NCBI GenBank assembly: GCA_013399855.1
Contig: VXAY01002212.1
Span: 53,783-117,782, forward strand
From: Oxyruncus cristatus
Lineage: Eukaryota; Chordata; Aves; Passeriformes; Cotingidae
Length of the DNA: 64,000 nucleotides
Direction: 5' to 3'
The notes under the pieces were generated by a model. It was not told where the DNA came from and ran no database searches. It saw nothing but the letters and a program-made list of their open reading frames with translations. A program made the translations under genes and the position numbers. Below are positions 39,908 to 53,865 of the stretch, piece after piece (position 1 is the stretch's first letter; every line of letters starts with the position of its first letter).

Positions 39908-42900
39908 CCTCCTGTCGTCTCCTCTTCCCTAAGTGTAGCATGTATAATGGTAAGATAGTATTACATTTTTCGAATATATTTAGCACTGGAACATGTAGCT
40001 AGAAGCACACTACTGCTCCGAAAACTGCACCTTACTGTCAAAAGAAGGAAAAAGGGAAATTAAAGGAAAAGGAAACTCCTCAAAATGTATAATAACCCTG
40101 AAGTTCAAGCTTTAAATATCTCGATCTATAGTTCCTTCATGATTCAGCAAAAAGTTAGAGTTTTTTTTAATCGGTGGGGAATTATTTTGCGCTACTCACA
40201 GGAAAATCCACCACTGGGTTAAATTTTCTAATTCTAAATGAGCTGATAACTACTACTTCTAAAGAACATTATGATATCCATCACAACAGAAGAAAAACAA
40301 AAACAAAACAAAGAAAACAAACCCCAAACATTTAGAGAAAGTGGAAAGAAAACCACGGCACCACAGTCACAACTCATACGGGACTATAAGATTCAACACT
40401 GTTTAAATGAGGAGTGAAACAAAGTTCTGTACTCAGATAATTCACAAAGAACTAAATATTTTATAATTTATATGCTTCCTTTTGCATTTCAGTGCTGAAC
40501 TCACAAACCAAACACTGAACTGACTATTTTTCTTTCATTGTCTATTTGAAACTATGAGAAAGAAACTGATTCACTACATGGGTCTGAGAGTTTAAACAAA
40601 AGTTTTATCTCTATAACAAATAATGCCCTAGTGTACTGCCAAGATTTTCAATTCTTAGCTCAGGCTAGGTTGCTCAACACAGACACTTGTAGTTTTAAAA
40701 TTACAATGTAGTTGAAGAGTTCCTGTCTTCAGCTGTTTTTCAGAACATGTTCACTTTACACAAAGTATCCACAGACACCTACAAAGGTTTCACAAAGTAA
40801 AAACCTCAAATTGTCACAATTCCTTTCTCATCCTAGAGAGCATTAGCAATCAGCTGAGAACAGACAGCATGGGAATTGTATCACAACAACAGCACCCAGC
40901 ATAGCTGCTGTCAAATGCCACCACTCCTAAACACTCTGCTGAGATTAAGAAAGGAAAGAACTATTAAAAAAGTACTTCTACGTCAAAGATAAAATTACTT
41001 AACTGTTAAAAGTTGACAGAAACTAGTGATTTAATTTATTATGTTAGCAAACAGAGAAACAGTATCTGTAAAAATCTTGATGTTGATCAATCTTATTTTC
41101 ACTAGCTCCCATGGGAGTAACATAGCAAAAGTAAAATGAAAAGAAAGCAAGCATGTAAAGTTCTACTGGAATTCATTTTGTAATTATTATTAAAATTAGA
41201 TATCTCTTCCTGCATTTACTTCAGTGAAAAAGGTTACAGTATTGATATTACTTCTATTCATACAAACCTTTGACACTCATTTCTAGTGCCTTGCAATTAC
41301 TATGCTCATTAAGAATGCCTCAAAAAAGACTGACTTTTTTTAAAACTATTTTTAGAAGATCAATAAACATACATAGCTGTGATATGCAAACGTTAACAAG
41401 AATATAAAAAGAAATCCAAGTTGGGCTAAGTTGTGTAATAAGTTACCAAAACTGACACGTATGAAAAAGGAAAAAAAGAAAACCACATTTATGGGTAGAG
41501 GTTGGTTTTGCCCTAGGCGAAATAAATAAGTGATAGGAAAAAGAATGTTCATATGACTGACACTGAAGGAAAAACAGTGTTTTCCTTAATTCACCCGAAA
41601 GTCTCTGCAAGAAAAATGCAAGTTACTTGTCTGGGTTCAGTATTTTCAAACCTCTTGGTGATCAAAACAATACAGCAGTTCTAGAAGTTACCCCTTGCCT
41701 TTGAAATTACATTTCAGTTGCATTTTTTTCCATTTCCTTGTAAAACACATCTGACATTATATTTCCCCAGCTGGAAAACAATTCTCATGTGGGATGCCCA
41801 GCTATTTTTGAGAGAGATGAAGACATAATTCATGTCTTTGGCTGAGGGAAAAATCGATCATTCTGATGAGAACTACTACATGGTTTTCAATAATGTGCTT
41901 TGGAAATCCCACAGGAAGGTACTCTTGAAAAGAGATTAATTTTAAATTATGCACAGCAATATTTGTTCTCCAGGTTCAAGTTTTGGTCATAAATCTTGTA
42001 TGCCACTATCTTAAGAGTATGACAAAGCATCAACTCAACAGTGAAACTTACAGTTTTCAGTTGAGATAAAAGATTGTCTGTTTATCATAAGCCATTGAAT
42101 ACTGCCAGTCATTTTAATTAATCTGAACAGATAAAAATTGTACATAGGATCATTTTCTTTGGTTTCTATTCAGAGTTGCAGTGAAGGTTAAGACGCTTCA
42201 CACTTGAAGATGTAGTCACATCAATATGTATATGCACATTTGACTGAACTACAATTGTTCCCTCATGTTTTGCTTTTGTGTTGTTGATTTTTTTTTTCTT
42301 TTTGTTTATTTGTATGGTTTGGTTGGTTTTCTGCTTGGTGTTTGGGGTTTTTTTTGATAGCCACATCTTTCCTCTTTTCTACAGGCAGTTTGGTTGTACA
42401 AGGCCTATGGTTTTGGCAAAGATTATAGCAGTTATATCACAATTAGCCTTCAGGTATTTTCATTTTATTTACAGATGGTTTCTCCCATGCATATACGGGG
42501 CTCTACTCACATATCTCTCTTAGGAGCAGCCACTTGGATTCAAAACAGGATCTCCAATACTGCCTACCCTTTTGTAACACAAATCCAAGACTGGAATTTC
42601 ACAAATACACCACATGGCAGCAGTTTCTGCCAGGTCAATAACAAGTTGCAACATTTACTGGAAAGAAAGGCAGTGCAACTACAAGACACTGTACTAAGGT
42701 AAGTAGATGTATAGTCAAGCTCGTTGCTGTTGGTTCTGAAAGCAGAGAGGATGGGGGGGAAAAAAAGAGATGTTTTAAATAGATAGTAAGTGACAAAGAA
42801 AATACTGTGAGCCTAGACACATGGAAAGACTAAGGCAAAGCACTTGCCTAGGTTAAGAAGGATGAAAATGGTGAGAAATTGAGCACGTTCCCAGTGCAGT

Positions 42901-44440
42901 ATTATGAGGAGAGATTAGCAGTTCAACCACAGCCTTCATTCTTGCTTGGAAGCAAGGAGCTCTGATAATCTCTGAATTAGGTTATATCCCTGTTCTTTCC
43001 AGGTCACAACCATATTTAAATCATACATTACACATGTGAGATAATATCACCATTATTTGGAATAAACTCCATGAGACTCAGGTTAGAAATAACTCATTAA
43101 ATATAACTTTCAACTGTTAAAGCCACTTTTACACTGCCATCTCAGTTCCTCAACCCCCTCTAAATAGGTTTATAGTTGAATCTTACTCCCTAAGTGGTTA
43201 ATTCTGACCATTTTATCCTTATAACGCAGACCCATCTTCCTAATTAACTGTTAAAACACTATTCCATTGTCCTCAGTGGGAGCCATGATAGAAACCTAGT
43301 TAGACAAGCAGTGTCCCAGGTATTTTACTGTATTAGAAGGTTGTCAAATTAGATCAAAATCAGAACATGTTCCTCAACCTATGGACATGCGGTGAATTCT
43401 GTATCATTTCAGTCCTGATCTTATCCAATAAAATGCTCAGATGAGCTAAGGCACATGACAAACTGGGAAAATAAATAACTAAAGGCAACAGTGCACATAT
43501 GGTCTACCCAGCACAGCCCAGCATAAGTTCTCCTTTTCTACCTCTCAGATCTTTCTGAGATAACTGAGAAAATGCTCTCCCACAAAATCCCACAAAATTT
43601 CACAGGCACACTGTTCTCCACGTAAGAGAACTGAGAGAATACAGTGGTTTGGGGATTTGTTATTTAAAAAGCACTTCAGTTCAACTGAAAATTTTCTCCT
43701 CAAAACTAGAACATAGAATTTTATCAACTTGAGATCTAATGAATTATCTTTCCACTGGTTAATAAATGATTACTTAATTTAAAAACTGAAATGTCCCTTT
43801 TAGACAAATGGTAGCAAAACATTAGAATTGTTCATATCCACTTTCTATGTATGCACTTTTCTAATTTATTTTTCCTGTAGAATTTGTTCCTCAGCTTTCA
43901 GTTAGTAGTGATGCACTGGAAGGACATCTTGTTGCTTTCTTTAATAAACATATCAATAAATACTATATAATTATTACAGTGGATTATAATTCTCCCATTT
44001 CAACTGATAATTTGGTGTCTTTTGCCAGGTAGACGAGCAACTCCGCTTCAAATCTGTGTTTTAAAAATTTACTTTAAAAGTAAGTCTTTTTATGACAGCA
44101 TAAAATGGCCATAACATATCCTTAACAATTGCTGGCCTAGCAGCTACATAAAGAGAATAACAAAACCAATGAAAATCTGTGTGCAAATCTAAAGTGTTCA
44201 TTCAACTGATTTCCTTACTTGCAAAGATCTGTAGGTATTATGAAAGCAAAGAAAGCAAGAATTTTACAAGGCATGAGTGACAAGGTGAGAATATCTTTTA
44301 GTTCAATTATTGTTGCTGAGTAATTTAGAAGTTAAATGATCTTTCTGTACTGATCACTATTAATACAAAATGCAAAGATACTTGAATGGATTGTGTTTAC
44401 CCTGCAAAGAACAAACGTAAATTGTTATTCTGGCAAAATT

Positions 44441-44500
44441 CGTAAAATTTTTAAATTTGTAAAATTTTTAAATTTGTAAAATTTTTAAATTTGTAAAAAT
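44441..44500 (+). repeat. 17-nt tandem repeat, 3.5 copies
   Basis: Unit YGTAAAATTTTTAAATT is repeated at 44441, 44458 and 44475, with a partial fourth copy to 44500. The copies are nearly identical, implying recent expansion. It lies 30 nt before the CpG-rich block. Confidence 0.95.
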
Positions 44501-44530
44501 ACATTGGAAAATAACTGAAAAAAAAAAAAT

Positions 44531-44836
44531 CACGTGTTCCTTTTCAGTCTCGTCACTGCAGGAACCAAAGGGATCTCGCACTACGTGCACTCACTGTGTG
44601 AAGGACTCTGCATTATCGCAGTGTCCGAATGGTGAACCATGATGCAGACCCCGGGCTGCCGAAACAGCTCTTTGGCCGTCATCACCTTCTCTGACGGCTC
44701 TTCAGCTCCCGGGAGGGAGAAGGACGATGCGGTGAGCAGCCAGCAGCTCTGGCTTGCAAGAGGACTGAACATTCCTGACCTCCCCCCTTGCCTGACAAGG
44801 GGTGTATCCATCAGGCCATTACACTGTGAAAGCTAA
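44531..44836. other. CpG-rich, GC-elevated block with exon-like borders
   Basis: An abrupt compositional change inside AT-rich intron: I count 12 CpG in 44548-44731, whereas neighbouring sequence has almost none. On the plus strand TTCCTTTTCAG ends at 44547 and GCG/GTGAGC follows at 44731/44732, which would delimit a 184-nt exon. All three plus frames contain stops in that interval, so a coding exon is unlikely. CACGTG, an E-box, lies at 44531-44536. It could be a non-coding RNA exon, a small CpG island acting as an enhancer or promoter, or an old insertion. I do not recognise it. Confidence 0.4.
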
Positions 44837-47430
44837 GTGGGCTTTCTTCTTGTGTTAAAAGCTTAGGATGGAAGAAAAAGGTTTTATTTTGCAAATGCGT
44901 GGACAGGAGTAATGTGTGCAAGCTCTAGCAAGTGCAAAACAGAGAGATATTGCCAAAACAGCTTAAAAATAGTGAACAAATTAGATTTAAAAAAAATTAT
45001 TCTAAAAAATTTGTGTTACAATTCAGCATCAAAGACATGTTGACACAGTTCTGATCATTTCAAAACTGACTGACTGGCATTTTCTAGAAATGTTACTGCA
45101 AGGGTGAACCCACCTTCCTGGGTCTACAGCCAAATCTCCAGGAACAGGTCCATTACCATAGAAGCCAGGCAAACACTTATGTAAAGAAGAAAACATCATC
45201 CAGCTTTTGAGTTCAGGGAAATTTGTCTCGGGCTATGTTCTATATTTCCATGGTTTATCTCCCAGGGAAAGCACCGCCACCACACAATTACTTTCCTGGC
45301 GTAGGCACACAAGAAAGGCAGCTCAGTTTGCACAGTCTTAAAAAGTGGGTAGAAAGATGAAGCAAGAATCTTTACAGTCATAACACTTTCTATTTACTGT
45401 CCAGGGGAATGGATTATTCTTTCTATGAAAGTGATTATGCCTAGACCGTAAAGTAGGAAATTAAGAAACAGAATACTCAATGTCTTGCTTGCATTTCAGT
45501 AACTACCTTCTCTACAAATGTGTTGTTCTTTTTCAACAGTTAGTATTCCATTATTATTATTCTATTATTATTCTAATAATGCCTTTTAATTGGCTCTATC
45601 AGTCATGTATATTTTCTTACTTTTGTACAGAATTTAAAAGACTGAAAAATACAAGCTTGAGTTTTTGTCAGTAATGTTTCATGAATGTTTCATTTACCTG
45701 CAATTATACACACTTTTTTTCAAAAAAAAATTTCCTTGAACTATATTAAAAAGTACAGCACAACTGAATACAATTTGCCCATCTAATGTTACAATATGCA
45801 TTATTTCATATAAACGAAATGTGAACATTTAATTTACATGAAATAAAATCCATTACAATTTCCCATTTGGAACATTAGTTTTGTAAAGATTGTATTAGGT
45901 TCTCTGTTTAGCAAAACACAAACAATAGACTTTTAAATTACACAATAGAGAAGCAAACAGCACTGTAGCTCACATATCTCTATGAGACTGGTTTTTGCTA
46001 TTATGATAATGCTTCTATTCACATGTTCACTTATGTTGTGTAACACTTTATTTTAGAATTTAGGTATCTTACCTTCTTATTTATTAATTTATCTTCAGTT
46101 CTACCCATATACACAAATTATATTTAGCAAGCTGGAACTACATTATCAAGACATAATATCAACAGCCTCAATACTCTCAAAAAAACTGCCTTTACATTCT
46201 CTAATTTAGGAGGAAAAACAAAAGGGTAGTAGTTCAGATTCTGGCTCTGTAGAGTCACAGTCTACAGGTAAAATACCTCACTGTCACAAAGACAGACAAT
46301 ATTAACCAACATCCCAATCGAGTTAGGGAGGAATACCAGCACTGCCCTCTTACCCAGGAACAAACTGACAGCCAGCACAACTCCCAGGCACAAAGGGAAC
46401 ACATTCCCTGTGTGAAATTGGGCTGAGCAGCCTTCTGCTCTCACAAAGCTAGAAGGCTCCTCTACAGCTATGCTGAGCAAGGAGCACTCTTAGATTTTTA
46501 AATTCAAACTGCAAGCAAACAGCGCATGGTTTTGTTTTTTCCACTGTAGATTACACAAGAGGTGGAGCTGGTCAGCACATGTGTGAAGCACACATGACCA
46601 CATCTGCTCAGAGTGATGGTAGGGACAACTGTAGAATAGACAGGAACCCCCAGGCAAACCCCGCCGGCATCTGAGATACAGCCTAGCAATAAATGGAAGT
46701 CAGATGTGTAATACATACACATGCAAGTATATACACTAAACAGTGATATGAACAATTCCCCATTGTTTGCATATTTACCTAGTCCTGCTAGGTGACATTT
46801 TTTTGGGGGGGAAAAAAGTGTCAAACAACTTGGGCTTTTGACATTTCTCCTTGATGCACACAATGTGACCCAAACCATAGTCTTTATATGGGAGGACACA
46901 AATTCACTAATTTATACATAAGACGAGGTTTTAAAGCATGACTTCCCAACAGGAATAGGGATTTTCTCCCACTTTCGTCTTCTTAATGGTAGGAAGGCAG
47001 AAGACATCAATACAGGGGCTTTGTTGCAGAATTCACAGACTTTGTACCAGTAAAAAAGGTGGACTTTCCTACATTTTCTTTCCCCTTGAGTTACTTAAAA
47101 AATATCCTTCCCCCTTCCCTTATGAGACAGACAACTCATATTTGGTTAATGTATCTCTAAAAGGCAATAAAAAAGTGTCCTACTTTAAGCTAATTTAGTT
47201 CAAAATTGCCACTCAACTTGTACTGGTGTGCTTATCTCCAGTACTTGACTAATTGACACAACTTTATAGGGCTTAGAAAATATATTTTAAATGATCTCCT
47301 TGGAGGACACGAATTAAAATTAAATGAAAAGCAAAAATATTATGTCAACTCCCGTTTCCACAAGACCAAAGTTAAACTGTTAAACACCATCATTAATAAG
47401 AAAACCCCTTGTCTTGTAGACACAGCCCTG

Positions 47431-47457
47431 TTAAAATAAAATAAAATAAAATAAAAT
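47431..47457 (+). repeat. (TAAAA)n microsatellite
   Basis: About five TAAAA units. Confidence 0.95.
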
Positions 47458-47804
47458 TTATAATGCAATCAGTAAAGGTAAGTGTTTTCATCCAACACCA
47501 CAAAGTACCCACTTACCCATCCTCTCTCCCTTCCCACACAATTCCCCAGTCAGTAATCAAGAGGAGAGATAAAAAACCTTGAATTCTCAAGGCTGCAAGG
47601 GAAAGGAAAAATTGTTTTTTCTTGTAAGGGACAAAAGTCATCTGTATACCTACCACAGAAAGAAGCAGGCTATTGAAGTTTTCTTCTGTTGTCTGGATAA
47701 CATAAGTGTCCTTATATGCTAATTTTACTTAGGAAACAATAATGATTCAACATTACAGAGATACATAATACGTGTACTGTTGGCAGCAAACAGAACAAGT
47801 AGAG

Positions 47805-47816
47805 GACACCTAGTGG
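47805..47816 (-). promoter_or_regulatory. CTCF-like core motif (candidate)
   Basis: The minus strand reads CCACTAGGTGTC, one mismatch from the core CCASYAGRKGGC. Inference only. Confidence 0.25.
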
Positions 47817-47875
47817 TAGTCTGTAATACGCACGGTCGATTGCATGGAACATATGAAATTTTTAATGCAGGACCT

Positions 47876-47966
47876 GATTTGGCAAAGCTCTTACACATTT
47901 AGTTTTTAAGCACTTTAGTAAGACTTAGCACTCCTGCAAGCTTGTATTTATGAGCTTTTCCAAATC
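47876..47966. repeat. Imperfect palindromic repeat relic
   Basis: The left arm GATTTGGCAAAGCTC (47876-47890) and the reverse complement of 47952-47966, GATTTGGAAAAGCTC, match at 14 of 15. Weaker similarity continues inward for about 12 nt. The order of landmarks (CCTGATTTGGCAAAGCTCTT, then TTTTTAAGCAC, then CTCCTGCAAG) recalls old foldback repeats common in reptile and bird genomes. Family not assigned. Confidence 0.6.
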
Positions 47967-49785
47967 AGCGTCACTCTGATTATCAGAAATAAAATAGCAA
48001 AACCAAAATATGATATGTCAGTGTGATATGCCCAGAAACACGTTTCATTAAGCACCATTGCTTTACCAACAGCTAGAGTGGATATCAACACGTATGTAGG
48101 TTTATGAGACTCGAAAAGGTTTGGCAAATTGAAAACCAGATTTCAGTATAAGTTAAACTAAATTAAGACATGCCTGCAATTTACAGTTTTTGCATATTTT
48201 ACTATATAATTTTTTGAAAAACATAACCTTTACTGCCCATCTTGCAATAAGCATTAATTCACTTTAAAAATTGTTCTAGTTCTACATAGTCAAACATCTG
48301 AGAACAAGAAAGACTTACAGCACATTTTTAGAAGAACCAATTCTATTTACTCATACATTTACTAGGTCTTGTCCTGTGATTAGAATATCTATAAGCAGAA
48401 CTATTGAAGTCTGAGTTTTAAGGAGCTTTTGGAAAATATTTTTATTTTAAAGAATCATTAAATTAATAGCTGCGGCAAATGTAAAGCAAAGTAGCGTATC
48501 ATTTGACGTGTAATGATCTATTTATTTGTAATTGTTTATATCTTTTATTTTTAAATGTTCATGATCTAGGAGCATATTTAGCTAAGAATAACTTACTAGA
48601 TGCATGTAAACCTATGTAAAACATTCAAGGGTCAGCTGTTTTGTCAGTGTCATAAAATCTAAAGTAAATAAGAATCAGGTCCTGTACCTCCCATTCAGTA
48701 TTTTTAGGAACCTAAGCTAAAAAAAAATCCAAACCAATCCCCCTGTCACAAAGTACTGCAAAAGTATAATTTCTGTAATCATCAATTTAAATACATTTTT
48801 TTTGTGTGCACGTTATAGCATATAACTTAGCTTAAGAAAGTATATGATCCATATGTCAACATCTGAGTTCAAAGGACTGGAATATTAGATATTGTAGCTC
48901 AAAAGCAGTTTTAGGAAAGTGTGCATTTGCAAATTCAATAAATTATTTCCTGCCAAGATATCTCCTGTCCTTTTCCTGAAGTTTTGCTTCCTATTTCCAC
49001 TGAGCCATTCATTTGGATAACCAATTAACATCAGACTGATATGAATATATCAATCAGATTTCATATATATTGCACCACAGGCTACAGCTGTTCCATCATA
49101 ACACTTAATGCAGAGAAAGCTTCTTCAATGCGTACATTATTTAACTCAATATTACTCTATGTGGCTGTTAGCTGCTTGATCTTGATTTAATTGACTTAAA
49201 TTATGTGAAAATAAATAAAGAAACCATGTTTCACCAGTGTCACATAAAAATCTTTTAAATTTTTAATTACTCATCCTAAAATTCAGGATATTGACCTTGA
49301 AGCTGAAGTCCTAGTGATACCTAAAAGGAAAGTCTCAAACAATGTCAACCTCCCTTTTCTCTTTGACGATGTAGAAATACCTCAGTGAGATAGCTGCCTT
49401 ATCATATAACTTGAATTGTCCATCCATCAGTTTTCCATGAAGTATCCTCTTGGCGTGTTATGAAGAATAAATTTACTGACTGTCCTCTCAATATTCTTGA
49501 CATAACATTCACTATTCTGGATCCAAATACATATATTTCAGATTTATCTGCACCATATTTAAAACCAATATGTCAGCCTGTAAGAGAAAATTACTAAATC
49601 CTTTTAACCACACCCAAACAGGCTCTAGCTCTGTGTAACAAAAATTAGCTAACAGTTGCTCTTTGTTGTTCATGTCCAAACACACACATACAGAGAACAT
49701 GATTATCAGCAGCAAAGTCTCACTGACTACCCCTATGGGATCATCTAGCCATTGCTTTCTAGTTCCGCAAAGGTCATCCTTACCC

Positions 49786-49810
49786 TGTTTGTTTGTTTGT
49801 TTGTTTATTT
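49786..49810 (+). repeat. (TTTG)n microsatellite
   Basis: About six TTTG units ending in TTTATTT. Confidence 0.95.
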
Positions 49811-51661
49811 GAAAATATTATTATAAACACATTTTCTCCGAAACCATATATGACAATCCATGACCTCCTTCATTTCTGATCTCTGTAAAATGCTAAACAA
49901 AAATAAAAACAGACCAAAAAAGGGCCCTTTTTTTTTGCACACATTTAATTTATCAGAGCCTGATTCAGACTACGTATTTATATCTGTTCCTGCATGTGAA
50001 AATCTTTTGCAAAAGCACCCAACAAGCTTCTCACTGCTCTACTGCAAGCTCAAAAAATCCCCAACCGAACAAAACAACCTTCCAAGGACACATTTCACAA
50101 ATTTTACTAGTGGAATCAAAGGTGAAGTTGCAATCAAGCAATCATTAGCTAAAGATTAAATGGACCAAACACCAACTACTGCCGGTTTGCACCACATCCA
50201 GTGGTCACTTCTAGTCCCACTTAGTGACCAATTCAACTATTTTTATTTAGTATACCTGATTTCTCTTGGACAATATGCAGAAGGGAGGAAAAAAAGGAAT
50301 TAATTTCTCTGCCTGGTAGGCATTTATAGTGGCAAGCTGATAATTTGAGCTGCCAGAAAATAATGTCATTGAACACATTTCAGAAGGTTGTCTCTTTGTA
50401 AAGCACAGAGGAGACAAAAGCACAGCTTTATGGTAGAACTGCAAAATATGCTTAATCATTCGCCTTAGTTAAACTGAGCACAAAACTATAGTGCTCTATT
50501 TCTGTGCAAAAAAACTATTACACTGCTTTACAGAGAGGTAAAAAGAAGTAGAATTTACGTAATAAAAAATAATTACCTATTTCAGGGGTTATTTTGAGAA
50601 ACAACTATAAATTTATTTATGTAGACTTTTGATACTTAGGATGATCCAGCATCATGTCACTTTAAAACATAATCTGACTTTATTTGTGAGATGGAGCTGC
50701 ATTTGGGTGTCTGTTAATCCAGAAAGTGCATACAATACTGGAGATTAGCAGCAGAAAAAGCACCAGAAATGGTACCAAATCTTCTCTCGATATTAATTTA
50801 ATTAAATAAATCTTCACCAAATCGATTTATGGAAATCAATTTTAATAGTGCTTCCATGATAATGCTCTACAAAATATTTCTCATTATGTTTACTTCAAGA
50901 AAGGTTTAGAAAACAGCAGTGGTTTTATCCTATGGTTTTAAAAATTCTGTTTAAAACATTATGATATTTAGAATTACAGAAATGAGGACAGGAAAGTAAC
51001 AAAATGACTGAATCATGGTGGTATGTGCCAAAGCATTAGACACTTCCTAGCCATGAGTATACCAAATTAGGGAATGCCACAATTTCCTGGAAAAGGCAGC
51101 ATGCCAAATTGGCAGGCAGCATAACATCATGTCTGGAAACAGTGGAGTTTGCAGTTCAGAAGGCAATGACTCAAAATTTGGACTACCCATTTTTCACAAA
51201 GAAGGCCAGTATTTGATATATTCAGACTATATACAGCCTTAAAAAAAGGAGAATTCTAGGAAATCTACTCAATAGTATATCATTTCAAGTTCTCCTAACA
51301 GAAAAATATGAACGTGTATTTTAAGTTCTCTTGACTACAAGAGTATTATCTTAGAAAGTTTAAGTGGTAGTCACCAAAATCCAATGCAGATTTAGGTGTT
51401 TGTTGAAATTCCTAGTATTCTCACTAGGAGTTCATCCATGCTAATTATGTTGATGGTCCCAAACATACTTTGGTCTCTGTCATTAGCAGGGTGATGATGG
51501 TTACTCTGTGCTGTTTTTTTTCCAAAAAGGTCTTTCCACTAGCACCTGTTTGTAATTACACCAACTGGTGAGTAAAACCTCTGTTACAGCCTTGTTCTGG
51601 TGTACCTCTTAAGGGATCTGACTAGTGTTCTGTAGAAATAAGATCTTGGTGAATGATGTTA

Positions 51662-52168
<507 letters not shown>

Positions 52169-53468
52169 TCAATCATGCCATCAACTTCACCTCCATATTT
52201 TTTTAATGCCAAGAAAGTTCTCATTGTTTTAACCTGTTCATTATGTCAGTAAAGACAGTCAGTGAAGACAAAGTAATACATTCATTAGGGGCCTTCCTTC
52301 TCAAGAATATGCATCTAAAATCAAGAGAGTACTATGGCTTATGACTCCATGGCATATCACACACTGAGAGGTGTGCATGTGTGACACTCAGCAGACTTAA
52401 GCATCTTTGTGATATTATGTAGACAAAACTGATGTCTTATGCCAATCAGAAGTGCTTTAGCAATGAAATAGTATTTTTAAGACTTCTGTCCAAATGGAAA
52501 GCCAAATAACTAACAGATAATATATTAAATGTTAGTATCTCTTTGCAAATGTACTCATACCATTACAGTGCTGGAATAAAATTACAGGAAGAGAAAAAAA
52601 TAGAAACAGTAATTAGATAACATCAAAACCATCATCCACTTTTTCAACCTTAATTGAACCTCCGTGCATCTCATAGTCTACCTCCTCTCAGAGCTAGCTT
52701 AGAAGTTTTAGCAAGAACAGTTGCAATCTGCATAGCATAAAATGGATACTGCATTTCACCATTTTGCTCCAGAAGTATCTAAAGGCTCCTCTTTAACACT
52801 GTTAGAATGCTGCTAATCACCCTTGATATAGATGGTAGAGAACCAGACTCATAACTTTAGTATTTATTATAGTAAACCCACCACTTACACAGATTATTGA
52901 TCCTGATGGAAGATTTCCAGGGGATGGTAGTATATACCTGATTTTAAGCAAATTATGATAAATCCCAAATGTTAAATTGTCAAAGAAAGTTATCCAATAA
53001 AAGAACTGAAACTGGACTTGAGAAAGCCTAAACCCAACGCATGACCTCTTGTGGTGCCTGAGAACATGATCTGGTCAACTAAAACAGATCTGAAGAGGTA
53101 CAGAAACCAACCAACAACAGTTTCCTAAGGACTCATAAGACTTTCTAGAAGAATGGAGGCAACAATGGCTCCACCACTATCTCTCTGCTCCATCCATCCA
53201 TTGCAACAGCACCTGGTGCAGTGGGCATGTGATGGGTACACTACCAGCACATCGCTTCAACTGACTTCCAGGCCACTTCCATCATATTAACACCAGCCTC
53301 CTAACATGAAACAAGGTTCATTTTAGTAAAGGTTCATGGCAATCAACAATAATGACAGTTTAGTTGGCCACCAAACATTTCAGAATCACAAACTTAGTTT
53401 TTGACAAACTTGCACAGAGCATATGGATTACATTAGATTTCAGACATTGCTTCTTGTATTCACCAAAT

Positions 53469-53865
53469 GATCACAGAAGCATAGAATGGTCTGGATTGGA
53501 AGGGACCTTAAAGATCACCATATTCCTCTCCTCCAGCCATGCAAAGGGGCACCTTCCACTAGACAGGTTGCTTAGAGGTCCAACTCACCTGCCTTGAACA
53601 CTTCTAGGGATGGGGCAACCACAGCTTCTCTGGGCAATCTGTTCCAGTGCCTCACCACCCTCATGGCAAAGAACTTCATCCTAACACCTAATCTAAACCT
53701 ACTGTCTCGTAGTTTTATTCCATTCCTCCTTGCCCTATCCCTATTCGCTTGCATAAAAAGTCCTCCTCAGTCTTTCTTGTAGGCTCCCTTCAAGTACTGG
53801 AAGGCCACAATTAGGTCATGCCGAAGCCTCCCCTTCTCCAGGCTAAATAATCCCAAAGACCCAGG
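53469..53865 (-). mobile_element. CR1 LINE fragment, about 395 nt, 5'-truncated
   Basis: Reverse-oriented CR1: decayed tail ATCACAGAAGCATAGAATGG, then GATTGGAAGGGACCTTAAAG, GATGGGGCAACCACAGCTTC, TCTGGGCAATCTGTTCCAGT, GCCTCACCACCCTCATGGCA, AAGTACTGGAAGGCCACAAT and CCTTCTCCAGGCTAAATAAT. Homology fades near 53865. It lies 1.4 kb inside intron 1 from exon 2. Confidence 0.93.
53572..53754 (-). pseudogene. CR1 ORF2 extreme C-terminal remnant
   Basis: Minus-strand reading contains [19 protein letters not shown] and [20 protein letters not shown], the typical end of CR1 ORF2. No upstream coding context remains, so it is a dead fragment. Confidence 0.8.

Noticed and set aside
46504..46899. 131-codon minus-strand frame
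   Set aside because: Low-complexity composition without a domain; consistent with a chance frame.
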